DNA of 61,603 nt from a bacterium (GCA_021831025.1 JAKBNN010000041.1:1-61603), one strand, 5' to 3'; positions 18,294 to 27,508 are shown, numbered from the stretch's first letter. The notes: a model not told the origin generated them from the sequence alone. Translations and numbers: made by a program.

Positions 18294-20822
18294 ATGCAGG
18301 CAGTTATAATGGCGGGCGGCTTTGGGACAAGGCTTAAACCCTTAACGAATAATGCTCCAAAACCCATGATACATGTAGCAAACAAGCCCATGATGGAACA
18401 TGTCGTCAATCTCTTAAAAATGCACGGGATAGTCGATTTAATAGTTTTGCTTTATGTGCAGCCGGAGGTGATAAAGAATTATTTTAAGGACGGGGCGGGT
18501 TTCGGGGTGAATATCGAATATATGCTGGCGGAAGAAGACTACGGAACCGCGGGAGCGGTTAAAAATGTCGAAAAAATAATTAAGGACGGCAAGGATGACG
18601 ACTTTCTTGTAATCAGCGCCGATATAATTACCGATGTTAACTTAAAAAAGCCTATAGATTTTCACATCGGCAAAAAAAGCGATGCCACAATCGTTCTCAC
18701 GCGGGTCGAAAATCCATTGCCTTACGGAATTGTTATTACCGACAGCGAAGGCAGGGTAACTAAATTTCTTGAAAAACCCTCATGGTCCGAGGTTTTCAGC
18801 GACACGGTAAACACCGGAATTTATATCTTGCGTAAAAATGTGTTAAAGCTTATCCCCGAAAAAAGCGAGTTTGATTTCTCGAAAGACCTGTTCCCCCTGC
18901 TTTTAAAAGAGAATAAGAACCTTTTCGGCCACATATGTTCCTGCTATTGGAGGGATGTAGGCACGCTTTCGGAATACAGGCAAAGCCATCTAGACATCAT
19001 AGCGGGCAAAATAGATTTGAATATAGAGGGGGAAATGCTTGCAAAGAACAATATAAAAATCGGCGAAAAAAGCATTATTGATATAAGCTGCGATGTCGAA
19101 AATTCTATATTCGGAAAAGATGTTCATGTACTTCAAAACTGCAAAATTAAAAATTGCGTTATCGGAGATAATTGCATCATCGGTGAAAATACGGCGTTAA
19201 GCGGTTCCGTCGTCGGAAAAAATGCAAAAATAGGCGCAAATTGCGAGATTCAGGAAGCTATAATAGGATACAAATCAAATATCGGCAGAAATGTTTTTAT
19301 CGGTTCCGGCGCCGTAATATCCGATGTTTGCGATATCGGCAACGAAGCGGTAATAAATCCCAATGTTAAAATTTGGCCTTTTAAGAATGTGGAAGATGGG
19401 GCAATATTATCGGAGAGCCTGATTTGGTCGGATAAATGGAGCGCTAAGATATTCGGCCAATACGGCATAACCGCTCTCGCAAATCTGGAAATAACCCCTG
19501 AATTTGCGTCGAAACTGGGGGCAGCCTTTGGCGCGACGATAGGTAAAAACAGAATTATTTCGGTTTCGAGGGACAGCCATAAAACATCGAGATTATTTTC
19601 AAGGGCTATGATGTCCGGGGTTCTTTCGGTGGGGGTCAATGTAAAAGACTTTAGCGATACGCCGATATCAATCGTGCGGTATCAGGCAAAGCAGTTTAAG
19701 AGCTATGGAGGCATTCATGTCAGAAAGCACCCTTTTGATAAAAGACTGTTGAATATAAAGTTTTTTGACCACAACGGATTAGATTTATCCCCCTTAGGCG
19801 AACAAAAAATCGAAAGGTTGTTTTTTAGGGAAGATTATGTAAGGGTCGGCTCGGAAGAGACGGGAGAGATATTTTATCCCACGCATGGAACCGAATATTA
19901 TACGGATGGATTTTTGAGTAAAATCGATGTCGATAAAATTATAAAGAAAAAATTTAAGATTGTAATAGATTATTCGTATGGAAGCTCAAGTAAGATTTTT
20001 CCGGCGATAATCGGAAGGCTGGGGATAGATTCCGTTCATTTGAATGCAAATTTAGACCAGACGAAGATTACAAAAACGGAAAGGGAATTTAAAAAATCGC
20101 TTAAGGACTTGTCGAGCATTGTAAAATCTATCAGCGCGGATATAGGTATTTTTATCGACAACGGCGGAGAAAAGATATATATCTGCGATGAAAACGGGGA
20201 TAATATGGACGGAAATACGGCATTATCATTAATGTGTCTTCTCGTTATGAAGACGGAAAAAATGGATAAAATAATTTCCGTTCCGGTAAATTCATCGTGT
20301 AATATATTAAAAATGGCAAAGGATAATAACTTCGAAGTTATTTTGACTAAAAACTCTTCCAACGCCCTTATGGAAAAATCTGCCGATTCAAAAGTTTATT
20401 TTGCCGGCGATAACGAAGGGGGCTACATTTACTCTAAATTTATGCCCGCATTTGACGGAATGTACTCCGCGGTAAAACTTCTCGAGATGCTTGCCAGACT
20501 TAACACTACAATTAAAAATGAGATGCGTTATATCGAGCCGACCTATTTCGAATATAAAATGATTCCTTGTCCAACCGAACTAAAGGGGTTTATAATGAGA
20601 AAGTTCATAGAAAAATACAGGGATGAAAATGCGTTATTCATCGATGGGATAAAGCTGATAAAGCCAAACGGTTGGGTTCTGACATATCCGGCTTCCGAAG
20701 GCGCCCATTTTGAGATATTTTCCGAAAGCAGGGAAAAAGACGAAGCATTAGCTTTAATAAATCAATTTAGCGGCGATATAGATAGGTGGAAAAATGAAAG
20801 AAATTTCAGCGCTCTGTCATAG
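18294..20822 (+). CDS. Nucleotidyltransferase fused to a degenerate phosphomannomutase domain
   Basis: An 842-residue two-part protein. Residues 1-230 are a sugar-1-phosphate nucleotidyltransferase, with AGGFGTRLKPLTNNAPKPM and the acidic VISADIITD. Residues 245-370 are left-handed beta-helix (hexapeptide) repeats. Residues 385-830 follow the phosphohexomutase fold. In that part the catalytic TASHNP loop is replaced by SRDSHKTSR near 420-430 and the metal loop DGDADR by DNGGEKIYI near 620. The mutase half therefore probably lacks activity, as in other GDP-mannose pyrophosphorylase-like fusions of this layout. AAAGGAG precedes the ATG. An intact mutase gene overlaps its end. Confidence 0.88.
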   Translation: MQAVIMAGGFGTRLKPLTNNAPKPMIHVANKPMMEHVVNLLKMHGIVDLIVLLYVQPEVIKNYFKDGAGFGVNIEYMLAEEDYGTAGAVKNVEKIIKDGKDDDFLVISADIITDVNLKKPIDFHIGKKSDATIVLTRVENPLPYGIVITDSEGRVTKFLEKPSWSEVFSDTVNTGIYILRKNVLKLIPEKSEFDFSKDLFPLLLKENKNLFGHICSCYWRDVGTLSEYRQSHLDIIAGKIDLNIEGEMLAKNNIKIGEKSIIDISCDVENSIFGKDVHVLQNCKIKNCVIGDNCIIGENTALSGSVVGKNAKIGANCEIQEAIIGYKSNIGRNVFIGSGAVISDVCDIGNEAVINPNVKIWPFKNVEDGAILSESLIWSDKWSAKIFGQYGITALANLEITPEFASKLGAAFGATIGKNRIISVSRDSHKTSRLFSRAMMSGVLSVGVNVKDFSDTPISIVRYQAKQFKSYGGIHVRKHPFDKRLLNIKFFDHNGLDLSPLGEQKIERLFFREDYVRVGSEETGEIFYPTHGTEYYTDGFLSKIDVDKIIKKKFKIVIDYSYGSSSKIFPAIIGRLGIDSVHLNANLDQTKITKTEREFKKSLKDLSSIVKSISADIGIFIDNGGEKIYICDENGDNMDGNTALSLMCLLVMKTEKMDKIISVPVNSSCNILKMAKDNNFEVILTKNSSNALMEKSADSKVYFAGDNEGGYIYSKFMPAFDGMYSAVKLLEMLARLNTTIKNEMRYIEPTYFEYKMIPCPTELKGFIMRKFIEKYRDENALFIDGIKLIKPNGWVLTYPASEGAHFEIFSESREKDEALALINQFSGDIDRWKNERNFSALS

Positions 20823-22296
20823 CAAGGAAAGCCCCTGGATCGAGTTCGGAACATCCGGTTACAGGGGCAGGATTGCGGATGACTTTACTTTTGATGCCGT
20901 TAAAACCGTATCGCAGGCTATATGCGATTTTTTAACGGAAAAGTACGGCGGTTCGTTTCCTTCAAAAAAGATAATCATAGGCTATGATACAAGATTTTTA
21001 TCGGAAGAATTTGCAAAATTAAGCTCCTGTGTTTTTTGCGCCAACGGGTTTTCCGTGATTTTTGCAAACACCTTTACCCCGACGCCGGTTATAGCTATAA
21101 AAATCCTGAAAGAAAAAGCCTTAGGGGCAATAAACATAACGGCAAGCCATAACCCTTATAACTACAACGGGATTAAGTTTTCTCCCGATTGGGGCGGGCC
21201 CGCTCTTCCCGAAGATACGGAAATTATAACAAGAAAATCCAATGAACTTTTAAAATTATCCGAATATAAATTTATGGACATAGATGATGCGAAAAACCGA
21301 GGGTTATTGGTAGAGGCGGATTTTATAAGCGATTATGCGGACTTAATAAAAATTAAATTAGATTTAAAACTTATATCGAAAAATAATAAAAATATATTTC
21401 CTTTCATAACCTCTTTGCATGGAACGGGGCAGGGTATTATAGGAAATGTATTGAAAGAAGCCGGTTTTGAATTTGAAGAAATCGATAAGGAAAGAGACGC
21501 ATTTTTTTTGCCGGGCATGGCGCCGGACCCTTCCGTTAAAAATTTGAGAGGTTTGGGGAAATTAATTAAAGATTATAATAAAAATGCGGCAGGAAATAAA
21601 CCTGCGAAGCTGGCATTAGGGCTTGCAACAGACGGGGATGCCGACAGATACGGCATATTGGATGAAGACGGGGAGCTTGTCGAACCCAATATTATTTTTC
21701 CGCTTCTTTATAATTATTATATAGAGGGAAAGGGCATAAAGGGTGATGTTGCAAGAAGCGTGGCTACTACCGCCTTAGTGGACAGGGTTGCAAAATATTA
21801 CGGTTTTAAAGTCATCGAAACCCCCGTCGGCTTTAAATATCTCGGTAAACTTATATCGGAGGGCAAAGTCGTAATGGCGGGGGAAGAATCCTCCGGATTA
21901 ACGGTAATGGGGCATACCCCGGATAAAGACGGAATTTATACATGTCTTTTAGTTCTTGAAATGTTATCATACTATAGGAAACCTTTAAAATTGCTTGTGA
22001 AAACCCTTCTTGAAAAATTCGGGCCTATTTATAGCAAGCGAATAAATGTTCCGGTGGATAAAGAAAAATTTAAAGCGGAAATCGACGAGAAGATGGAAAA
22101 TTTTCCGTCCGTTTACGAAGGCAAGAAAGTTACAGGCAAAAATACGACCGACGGCTATAAGGTATTTTTCGACGACGATTCGTGGCTTTTGGCAAGGCTT
22201 TCTGGAACCGAAGATTTAATGAGAATATACGGCGAATCCGATACGGCAGAAAATCTTAATACCTTAATAAATTCATTTCAAGAATATTTAATTTAA
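20794..22296 (+). CDS. Phosphoglucomutase/phosphomannomutase
   Basis: Interconverts hexose 1- and 6-phosphates. All catalytic loops are intact: FGTSGYRGRIADDFT at the N-terminus, the phosphoserine loop ITASHNPYNYNGIKF, the metal loop ATDGDADRYGILD, the sugar loop GEESSGL and the phosphate-binding LSGTEDLMRIYGE near the C-terminus. Length is 500 residues. It begins 29 bases inside the previous gene, so it is probably cotranslated and may make the hexose-1-phosphate used by that nucleotidyltransferase. Glucose or mannose specificity is not resolved. Confidence 0.92.
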   Translation: MKEISALCHSKESPWIEFGTSGYRGRIADDFTFDAVKTVSQAICDFLTEKYGGSFPSKKIIIGYDTRFLSEEFAKLSSCVFCANGFSVIFANTFTPTPVIAIKILKEKALGAINITASHNPYNYNGIKFSPDWGGPALPEDTEIITRKSNELLKLSEYKFMDIDDAKNRGLLVEADFISDYADLIKIKLDLKLISKNNKNIFPFITSLHGTGQGIIGNVLKEAGFEFEEIDKERDAFFLPGMAPDPSVKNLRGLGKLIKDYNKNAAGNKPAKLALGLATDGDADRYGILDEDGELVEPNIIFPLLYNYYIEGKGIKGDVARSVATTALVDRVAKYYGFKVIETPVGFKYLGKLISEGKVVMAGEESSGLTVMGHTPDKDGIYTCLLVLEMLSYYRKPLKLLVKTLLEKFGPIYSKRINVPVDKEKFKAEIDEKMENFPSVYEGKKVTGKNTTDGYKVFFDDDSWLLARLSGTEDLMRIYGESDTAENLNTLINSFQEYLI

Positions 22297-22316
22297 TTTA
22301 ACTCAAAAAATAAATT

Positions 22317-22946
22317 ATGAAATTTTACACTATTCCGGCAGGGCCTTTCGAGGTAAACACATACCTTGTATTTAATGATAAAAATGACAAAAAAGAGGGC
22401 TTTATAATCGACCCGGGGGGTCAGGAAAAAAGAATAGATAAGATAATAAAGGATGAAAATGTAGATTTAAAATTTATACTTAATACGCATTGTCATATAG
22501 ACCATGTAAGTATGGATAATTATTTTAAGGGAAAATACGGCATTAAAATTATTGCCAACAAAAAAGATGAAATTATATTAAAAAACTTGAAAAATCAGGC
22601 TGAATACTTAGGATATGATTTTAATGAAAATGTCGCAATAGATGAATATTTAACCGAAAATAATGTTATCAATATAGGAGATATTAATATTCTGCCGATT
22701 TTTACGCCCGGGCATTCCCCGGGCAGCACATCATTTTTAGTAAACGAAAAATATCTTTTTAGCGGAGATACCCTTTTTAAAAGCACTATCGGACGAACGG
22801 ACATTTTGGGCGGCTCGTTTGACGAGATTATAAGTTCCATTAAAAACAAGTTATTGACGCTGGACGGCGGCATAATAGTTTTGCCGGGTCACGGCGAAGC
22901 CACCACCATAGGGGAAGAAAGAAAATATAACGCGTATTTAATCTAA
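22317..22946 (+). CDS. Metallo-beta-lactamase-fold hydrolase, glyoxalase II-like
   Basis: A cytoplasmic dinuclear-metal hydrolase. The HxHxDH motif reads NTHCHIDHVSMDN near residue 60. Further ligands come from TPGHSPGSTSF, the bridging aspartate in FSGDTLFKSTIGRTD and the histidine in LPGHGEATTIGEE. At 209 residues it lacks the C-terminal helical domain of true glyoxalase II, so it belongs to the short YcbL-like group whose physiological thioester substrate is often unknown. It follows the mutase by 20 bases and precedes coaBC by 14. Confidence 0.88.
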   Translation: MKFYTIPAGPFEVNTYLVFNDKNDKKEGFIIDPGGQEKRIDKIIKDENVDLKFILNTHCHIDHVSMDNYFKGKYGIKIIANKKDEIILKNLKNQAEYLGYDFNENVAIDEYLTENNVINIGDINILPIFTPGHSPGSTSFLVNEKYLFSGDTLFKSTIGRTDILGGSFDEIISSIKNKLLTLDGGIIVLPGHGEATTIGEERKYNAYLI

Positions 22947-22960
22947 TTTTTCTAATTGCT

Positions 22961-24142
22961 ATGACATTAAAAGGTAAAAATATTCTTTTATGTATAACAG
23001 GTTCCATTGCCTGTTATAAAAGCGTTGATTTATATAGAGAACTTAAAAGGGAAGGAGCAAATGTTAAAATAATAGTCAGCTCGTCCGCCGCCAAATTTAT
23101 CGCCCCTTATATTTTCGAATCCTTCGGAGAAGATGTTTTTACGGACGATGCTTTTAAGAGCCCTCTTGCCCATGTCTCGCTTTCCAAATATGCCGACCTA
23201 ATATTAATTGCCCCGGCTACATTCAACACAATAAATAAACTTGCCGCAGGCATTGCGGACACATTAATAACCTTAGTTGTTTCAGCCTCGCAGGATAAAC
23301 TAAAGGTTCTGGTTCCGGCAATGAATCCAAATATGTTTTCAAACAAAATATTAAAAGAAAATTTGAAGAGGCTAACCGAACATAATTTTTATCTTATTTC
23401 ACCGGGAATGGGAAATATGGCCTGCGGCGATTTTGGAGAAGGAAGGTTTCCCGACACTTCCGACATCATGTTTGAACTTGAATCGGTTTTTAAAGAAAAG
23501 ACGCTAAAAGGTAGAAGAGTTTTAATAACGGCAGGAGCTACAAGGGAATATCTCGACCCTGTGAGGTTTCTTTCAAACGCCTCCAGCGGAAAAATGGGTA
23601 TCAGCCTTGCCAACGAAGCGGTGAAACTCGGTGCGAATGTGTCCTTAATAACCTTAAATATTGATGTCTCCTGTCAATACATCAATAAAAACATAAGGAT
23701 AATAAGATGTAAAAGTTTTGCCGATTTGAAAGATGCGTTATTAAGCGAATTTAAACGGTGCGGCATACTTTTGATGGCGGCCGCCGTTTCGGATTATAGC
23801 TTTAAAGAAAAAAGCTTAAATAAGATAAAAAAAGGGGACTTAAATCTTAATGTAGAGCTTGTTCAGAATGAGGATTTGTTGAAGGCTCTGTCCGAAATGA
23901 AAAAAGAGGAACAGATAATTTTCGGTTTTGCCGCCGAAACCGATTCCGTGATAGAAAACGGAAGGAAAAAACTTATGGAAAAATCATTGGATTATATCTT
24001 TATCAACGATGTTTCAAAAAATGTTATAGGCGAAGACGAAAATGAAGGTTTTTTAATAAACAAAGAAGGCGAAATAAAAAGGTTCGCAAGACAGCTAAAA
24101 ACCGAACTTGCAGGGAAACTTCTTGCAGAAATACTAAGGTAA
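22961..24142 (+). CDS. coaBC: Bifunctional phosphopantothenoylcysteine decarboxylase/phosphopantothenate-cysteine ligase
   Basis: Joins cysteine to 4'-phosphopantothenate (CoaB) and decarboxylates the product (CoaC) in CoA synthesis. The FMN flavoprotein half starts LLCITGSIACYKSVD and holds PAMNPNMF and the active-site cysteine in GNMACGDFGEGR near residue 158. The ligase half from about residue 185 shows ITAGATREYLDPVRFLSN, SSGKMG and an IIFGFAAETD segment. Length is 393 residues, standard. It closes a colinear run from 18294. The 125-base spacer to the convergent JAMM gene holds nothing I can support. Confidence 0.95.
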   Translation: MTLKGKNILLCITGSIACYKSVDLYRELKREGANVKIIVSSSAAKFIAPYIFESFGEDVFTDDAFKSPLAHVSLSKYADLILIAPATFNTINKLAAGIADTLITLVVSASQDKLKVLVPAMNPNMFSNKILKENLKRLTEHNFYLISPGMGNMACGDFGEGRFPDTSDIMFELESVFKEKTLKGRRVLITAGATREYLDPVRFLSNASSGKMGISLANEAVKLGANVSLITLNIDVSCQYINKNIRIIRCKSFADLKDALLSEFKRCGILLMAAAVSDYSFKEKSLNKIKKGDLNLNVELVQNEDLLKALSEMKKEEQIIFGFAAETDSVIENGRKKLMEKSLDYIFINDVSKNVIGEDENEGFLINKEGEIKRFARQLKTELAGKLLAEILR

Positions 24143-24267
24143 TAAATTAAAGGACAAGTCCCCGCATTTTATATTCCTTTTATCCACTTAAAACCGTTAT
24201 GATGATTATTTCAGGAACAGCATGGGGAATTTATACGCTAAAAGGCAAATTTAATTTTAGAAGCTAA

Positions 24268-24699
24268 TCAGCCAATCACTACATCTTCCGAAACCGGAGC
24301 CGAATTTTTATCAGGCATCAGGTAGCTTTTAACATCTACGACATTTTCGGGGCCGTTGCCCTTTACCGAAAGGATTACATAAGAATAATATGGCCAGGAG
24401 GCGTTTATATCTAAACTTGAGGGTATTGCAGGGTGGTTGGGATGTGAATGATAAAAGCCTATAATTTCCAGATTTTCCTTTCTTGAAATTTTATCCATTT
24501 CAAGCATATCTTTCGGTTCGATTTCAAAGCTGTCCCATGCTATTTTTCCAAAGCGGTTTTCGGCAGGATAAACCTTTACGATTACTTTATCGGCTCCCTC
24601 GAGCCTTCCTAAAAGCCCCCCGCATGCTTCGTACGGAAAAATTTCTGCGGCATGTTTTTTTATAATTTTAAGCTCGGTTTTTGGAATTATTATAGCCAT
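24268..24699 (-). CDS. JAMM/MPN-domain metallopeptidase (Mec-like)
   Basis: A Zn-dependent isopeptidase-like enzyme. The JAMM motif is complete: glutamate in PYEACGGLLG near residue 24, HSHP near residue 80 and an aspartate ten residues after the second histidine (PSSLD). Length is 143 residues. In Mycobacterium the homologue Mec releases cysteine from the CysO carrier. In Wolinella a related enzyme, HcyD, trims the carrier C-terminus to expose Gly-Gly. Here it is last in a cluster encoding a CysM-like synthase, TusA, a ThiF-type enzyme and a carrier with an internal Gly-Gly, so either role is plausible. Confidence 0.87.
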   Translation of the reverse strand: MAIIIPKTELKIIKKHAAEIFPYEACGGLLGRLEGADKVIVKVYPAENRFGKIAWDSFEIEPKDMLEMDKISRKENLEIIGFYHSHPNHPAIPSSLDINASWPYYSYVILSVKGNGPENVVDVKSYLMPDKNSAPVSEDVVIG

Positions 24700-24737
24700 A
24701 AAAATAAAATAATATAAAAATATTATGAGTTATAAAT

Positions 24738-25643
24738 CTATAAGTCGGCAAAAACTCTTGTAGAAAGGTATCTTGAACCGGTGTCGGGCAATACCGTCGC
24801 AAAATTCCCGCTGTATTTGCCGGCAAGTTTATAGATGCCGTAAACGTTTGCCCCTGAGGAAAAACCGCATAAAATTCCTTCTTCCCTGACGAGCCTTTTA
24901 AGCATTGCGTAACTGCCTTCGGTATCGACCTTTATAAAATCGTCTATAATTTTATTATGATCGAAACCCTCGAAATTCAGGGAATAGTTGTATTTCCAAC
25001 CCTCTATACCGTGCATTTCATTGTCGGGAACTACGGCTATAACCTTAATTTTATCGTTATATTCCTTAAGCCTTTTTCCCACGCCTAATATCGTTCCGCC
25101 CGTGCCGATGCCCGTCGCAAAATAATCGATATTTCCGCCGGTTTGGCTAAGAAGCTCCACCCCCGTTGTTTCGTAATGCGCCAGCGGGTTACACGGGTTA
25201 TTATACTGGTCAGGCATGTAATATAAATCTTTGCCTCCCCTTGCGTATTCCTCCATCGACCTTTTTATCGCTCCGTCGTGGCTTTCTTCCGCAGGGGTAA
25301 GTATTAATTCCGCTCCAAAAAGCTGCATAACCTTTTTTCTTTCCTCGCTCATATTTGAAGGAGCGTAAATTTTAACTTTGATTCCCAAAAACGCGCCTAT
25401 CATAGCATATGAAATTCCGGTATTGCCCGAAGAAGAATCGATTATGGTCATATTGTCTTTTAAAAGTCCCTTTTCAAGAGCATTTTTTATCATATATAAT
25501 GCAGGTCTGTCTTTGACGGAACCGCCGGGATTAAGGCTTTCTAATTTTGCGTATAATTTCGAACCCGCCTTCGGATTAATTATTTTGTTCAGTAAAACCG
25601 CTCCGGTGCCGCCGATATTCGATAATAAGTCATTTTTTTCCAT
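24738..25643 (-). CDS. cysM: Cysteine synthase-like PLP enzyme (CysM/CysK fold)
   Basis: A fold-type II PLP enzyme expected to replace the leaving group of an activated serine or homoserine with sulfur. The PLP lysine is in NPGGSVKDRPA near residue 42, the Asn/Ser loop in DSSSGNTGISYAM, the phosphate-binding GTGTGGT equivalent in FATGIGTGGTILG, and the C-terminal motif in GFSSGANVYG. I start at 25643 (MEKNDLLSNIGGTG), giving about 301 residues; an in-frame start at 25733 would lie deep inside tusA and adds 30 unconserved residues. With a sulfur carrier next door it may use a thiocarboxylate instead of sulfide, as Mycobacterium CysM does. The activated acceptor is not known. Confidence 0.87.
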   Translation of the reverse strand: MEKNDLLSNIGGTGAVLLNKIINPKAGSKLYAKLESLNPGGSVKDRPALYMIKNALEKGLLKDNMTIIDSSSGNTGISYAMIGAFLGIKVKIYAPSNMSEERKKVMQLFGAELILTPAEESHDGAIKRSMEEYARGGKDLYYMPDQYNNPCNPLAHYETTGVELLSQTGGNIDYFATGIGTGGTILGVGKRLKEYNDKIKVIAVVPDNEMHGIEGWKYNYSLNFEGFDHNKIIDDFIKVDTEGSYAMLKRLVREEGILCGFSSGANVYGIYKLAGKYSGNFATVLPDTGSRYLSTRVFADL

Positions 25644-25878
25644 CTTTTTCGACGATAATTTCATAATCGGTATCGTTAATTTTATTAATGGATAGGACTT
25701 TATGTCCCTGTTCCTCCATAGAGCGTGGGACATTTCTTATGGCGGGTTCATAATCGACAATAACCCTTAAAATTTCCCCCTTTTTCATCTTTTCTAAAGC
25801 AAGTTTGGATTTTACGAATGTAAAGGGGCAAATTTCTCCTTTTATATTTAATTCGTTATTACCGTTATATTCCGGCAT
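25630..25878 (-). CDS. TusA-family sulfur-transfer protein
   Basis: A small sulfurtransferase of about 82 residues that carries persulfide sulfur on one cysteine. The family motif near residue 17 reads EICPFTFVKSK, so the cysteine is present but the usual CPxP is CPFT. The rest (GEILRVIVDYEPAIRNVP, then HKVLSI) follows the two-layer alpha/beta TusA fold. An AGGAG site precedes the ATG. It begins 4 bases after the ThiF gene and overlaps the CysM-like gene. It could supply sulfur to the adenylated carrier, because the ThiF protein lacks a rhodanese domain. Confidence 0.85.
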   Translation of the reverse strand: MPEYNGNNELNIKGEICPFTFVKSKLALEKMKKGEILRVIVDYEPAIRNVPRSMEEQGHKVLSINKINDTDYEIIVEKDGKK

Positions 25879-25882
25879 TTAA

Positions 25883-26692
25883 TTAATTCTCCTTTCTAAA
25901 TTCACAAAAATCTTCATAATCTATCAAATCAAAAACGCTGGGGGACTCCCCGCATAACGGGCAGGTTCTGTCCTGCCTGAGTTTCATCTCGGTAAATTTC
26001 ATATCTAATGCGTCATAGATTAAAAGTCTGCCGTTCAAGGTTTGACCGACGTCAAGAATAATTTTTATAGCCTCGTTTGCCTGAATTGCGCCGACTACCC
26101 CGGGAAGAACTCCCAAGACCCCTGCCTCCTGACAGCTCGGAACCAAACCGGGGGGAGGGGGCGACGGAAACAAGCATCTGTAGCAAGGTCCTTCCTCCGG
26201 CAAAAATACTGTTGCCTGTCCGTCAAATCTGAATATCGAACCGTAAACAAGGGGTTTTCTCATAAAATGGCAGGCATCGTTTATTAAATATCTTGTCGGA
26301 AAGTTATCGGTGGCATCTATTATTACATCATAATCTTTTATTAAATCCTTTATGTTTTCCGAACTAATCTTTTCCTTATAAGTTACGACATTAACATCGG
26401 GGTTAATCCTTGCGATAGAATCTTTTGCGGAGTCCACTTTGTACCTTCCCACATCTGCCGTGCCATGCCATATTTGCCTTTGAAGATTGGACAGATCAAC
26501 CGTATCGAAGTCCACTATTCCAAGGGTTCCTATTCCTGCAGCGCCCAGATAATATCCGCAAGGAGCGCCGAGCCCTCCCGCTCCGATCAATAACACCTTT
26601 GAGGATAGTAATTTTATCTGCCCCTCGCCGCCAACCTCGGGCAATATTATATGTCTTGCATATCTTTTAATCTGTTCTTCGGTAAATTCCAA
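25883..26692 (-). CDS. ThiF/MoeB-family sulfur-carrier adenylyltransferase
   Basis: An E1-like enzyme that adenylates the C-terminal glycine of a ubiquitin-like sulfur carrier. The N-terminal TEEQIKRYARHIILPEVG and nucleotide motif LIGAGGLGAPCGYYLGAAG are diagnostic. SNLQRQIWH carries the adenylation arginine. Zinc is held by CYRC and CPLC. PSCQEAGVLGVLPGVVG contains the conserved cysteine near residue 190. Length is 269 residues with no C-terminal rhodanese domain, unlike MoeZ/MOCS3. It starts with TTG at 26692 behind ACGGAGG. The carrier gene lies 32 bases upstream. Confidence 0.93.
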   Translation of the reverse strand: MEFTEEQIKRYARHIILPEVGGEGQIKLLSSKVLLIGAGGLGAPCGYYLGAAGIGTLGIVDFDTVDLSNLQRQIWHGTADVGRYKVDSAKDSIARINPDVNVVTYKEKISSENIKDLIKDYDVIIDATDNFPTRYLINDACHFMRKPLVYGSIFRFDGQATVFLPEEGPCYRCLFPSPPPPGLVPSCQEAGVLGVLPGVVGAIQANEAIKIILDVGQTLNGRLLIYDALDMKFTEMKLRQDRTCPLCGESPSVFDLIDYEDFCEFRKEN

Positions 26693-26724
26693 AATATTAT
26701 ATCCTCCGTTAAATTTTGCTTTAG

Positions 26725-27240
26725 TTATTCTACCACATCTAGAACAATGGGTTCCACCGTTACGCCTTTTGATTCCAAAAATTTGACGGCTTTTTCTATC
26801 TCTCGGGGTTCGCCTTCTATCTCTATAGCAATTATTCCTATATCGTTCGAAATACTTGCGCTTCTTATATTTGTAATAACATTGTAATTTTTACCTGCAA
26901 GATAGATTAACGGTTCTTTAATAGCTTCCTGTGGATAGTTAAGATAAAATTTTTTCTTTTCGGCTGCGCCTCCCGCAATTGCAGGAATTATGGAAACCGT
27001 GTCCCCGTCTTGAACTTTTGAATTTATGCTGTCTATAAATCTGATATCCTCATCGTTAAGATAAACATTAACAAATCTCCTAACCTGGTCATTCTGTTCG
27101 CATATTCTTTCTTTAATACCCGCAAATTTTTTTTCAAGGTCGTTTATTATTTCGATAATGGTTGAACCGTTAGAATCAACCTCCGCTTTTCCGTTAGTTA
27201 AAGACCTTAAAGGTGTTGGTATTCTGACTTTTACTGGCAT
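26725..27240 (-). CDS. MoaD/ThiS-like sulfur carrier fused to a NIL domain, with internal Gly-Gly
   Basis: Residues 1-92 form a ubiquitin-like carrier: VRIPTPLRSLTNGKAEV, FVNVYLNDEDIRF and the terminal motif TVSIIPAIAGG. In a normal MoaD, CysO or ThiS the chain ends at Gly-Gly. Here it continues (AAEKKKF) into about 75 residues of a NIL-type ferredoxin-like fold, with IKEPLIYLAGKNYNVITNI and EGEPREIEKAVKFLESKG. NIL domains also occur on MetN methionine transporter ATPases. Cleavage after Gly-Gly would be needed to form a thiocarboxylate, and a JAMM peptidase is encoded in the cluster. GGGAGG precedes the ATG at 27240. Substrate and processing are inference. Confidence 0.88.
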   Translation of the reverse strand: MPVKVRIPTPLRSLTNGKAEVDSNGSTIIEIINDLEKKFAGIKERICEQNDQVRRFVNVYLNDEDIRFIDSINSKVQDGDTVSIIPAIAGGAAEKKKFYLNYPQEAIKEPLIYLAGKNYNVITNIRSASISNDIGIIAIEIEGEPREIEKAVKFLESKGVTVEPIVLDVVE

Positions 27241-27342
27241 TTAATCCTCCCGCTATGATAATTATAAATTATTATTATTATTTATGATAAGAATTTTTTA
27301 TTTTATACTTTTTTCTAAAATTTAAATAATTTAAGTTCTTTT

Positions 27343-27508
27343 CCCAAATTTGCCGATAGAAAATTCTAACTCTGGATTCCCGCTTTCGCGGGAATGACTT
27401 TGCTATATTCTATCTTTTCACCCAACGGGTGTCATTCCTGCGAAAGCAGGAATCCAGTGTCTTTAAGCTTTTGAGGTCAATTTATTAATTTCTATCGGCA
27501 AATTTGGT
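27343..27508 (-). repeat. MITE-like element, copy 2 (166 bp, 6-bp target duplication)
   Basis: The terminal inverted repeats (CCCAAATTTGCCGATAGAAA at the left, its complement at the right with the last G changed to T) and the length match copy 1. Flanks are TCTTTT at 27337-27342 and 27509-27514. Orientation is opposite to copies 1 and 3. It lies between thrC and the MoaD-NIL gene, and its duplication overlaps two bases of the thrC stop codon. Internal hairpins could attenuate read-through from thrC. The rest of this gap is AT-rich without genes. Confidence 0.88.
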
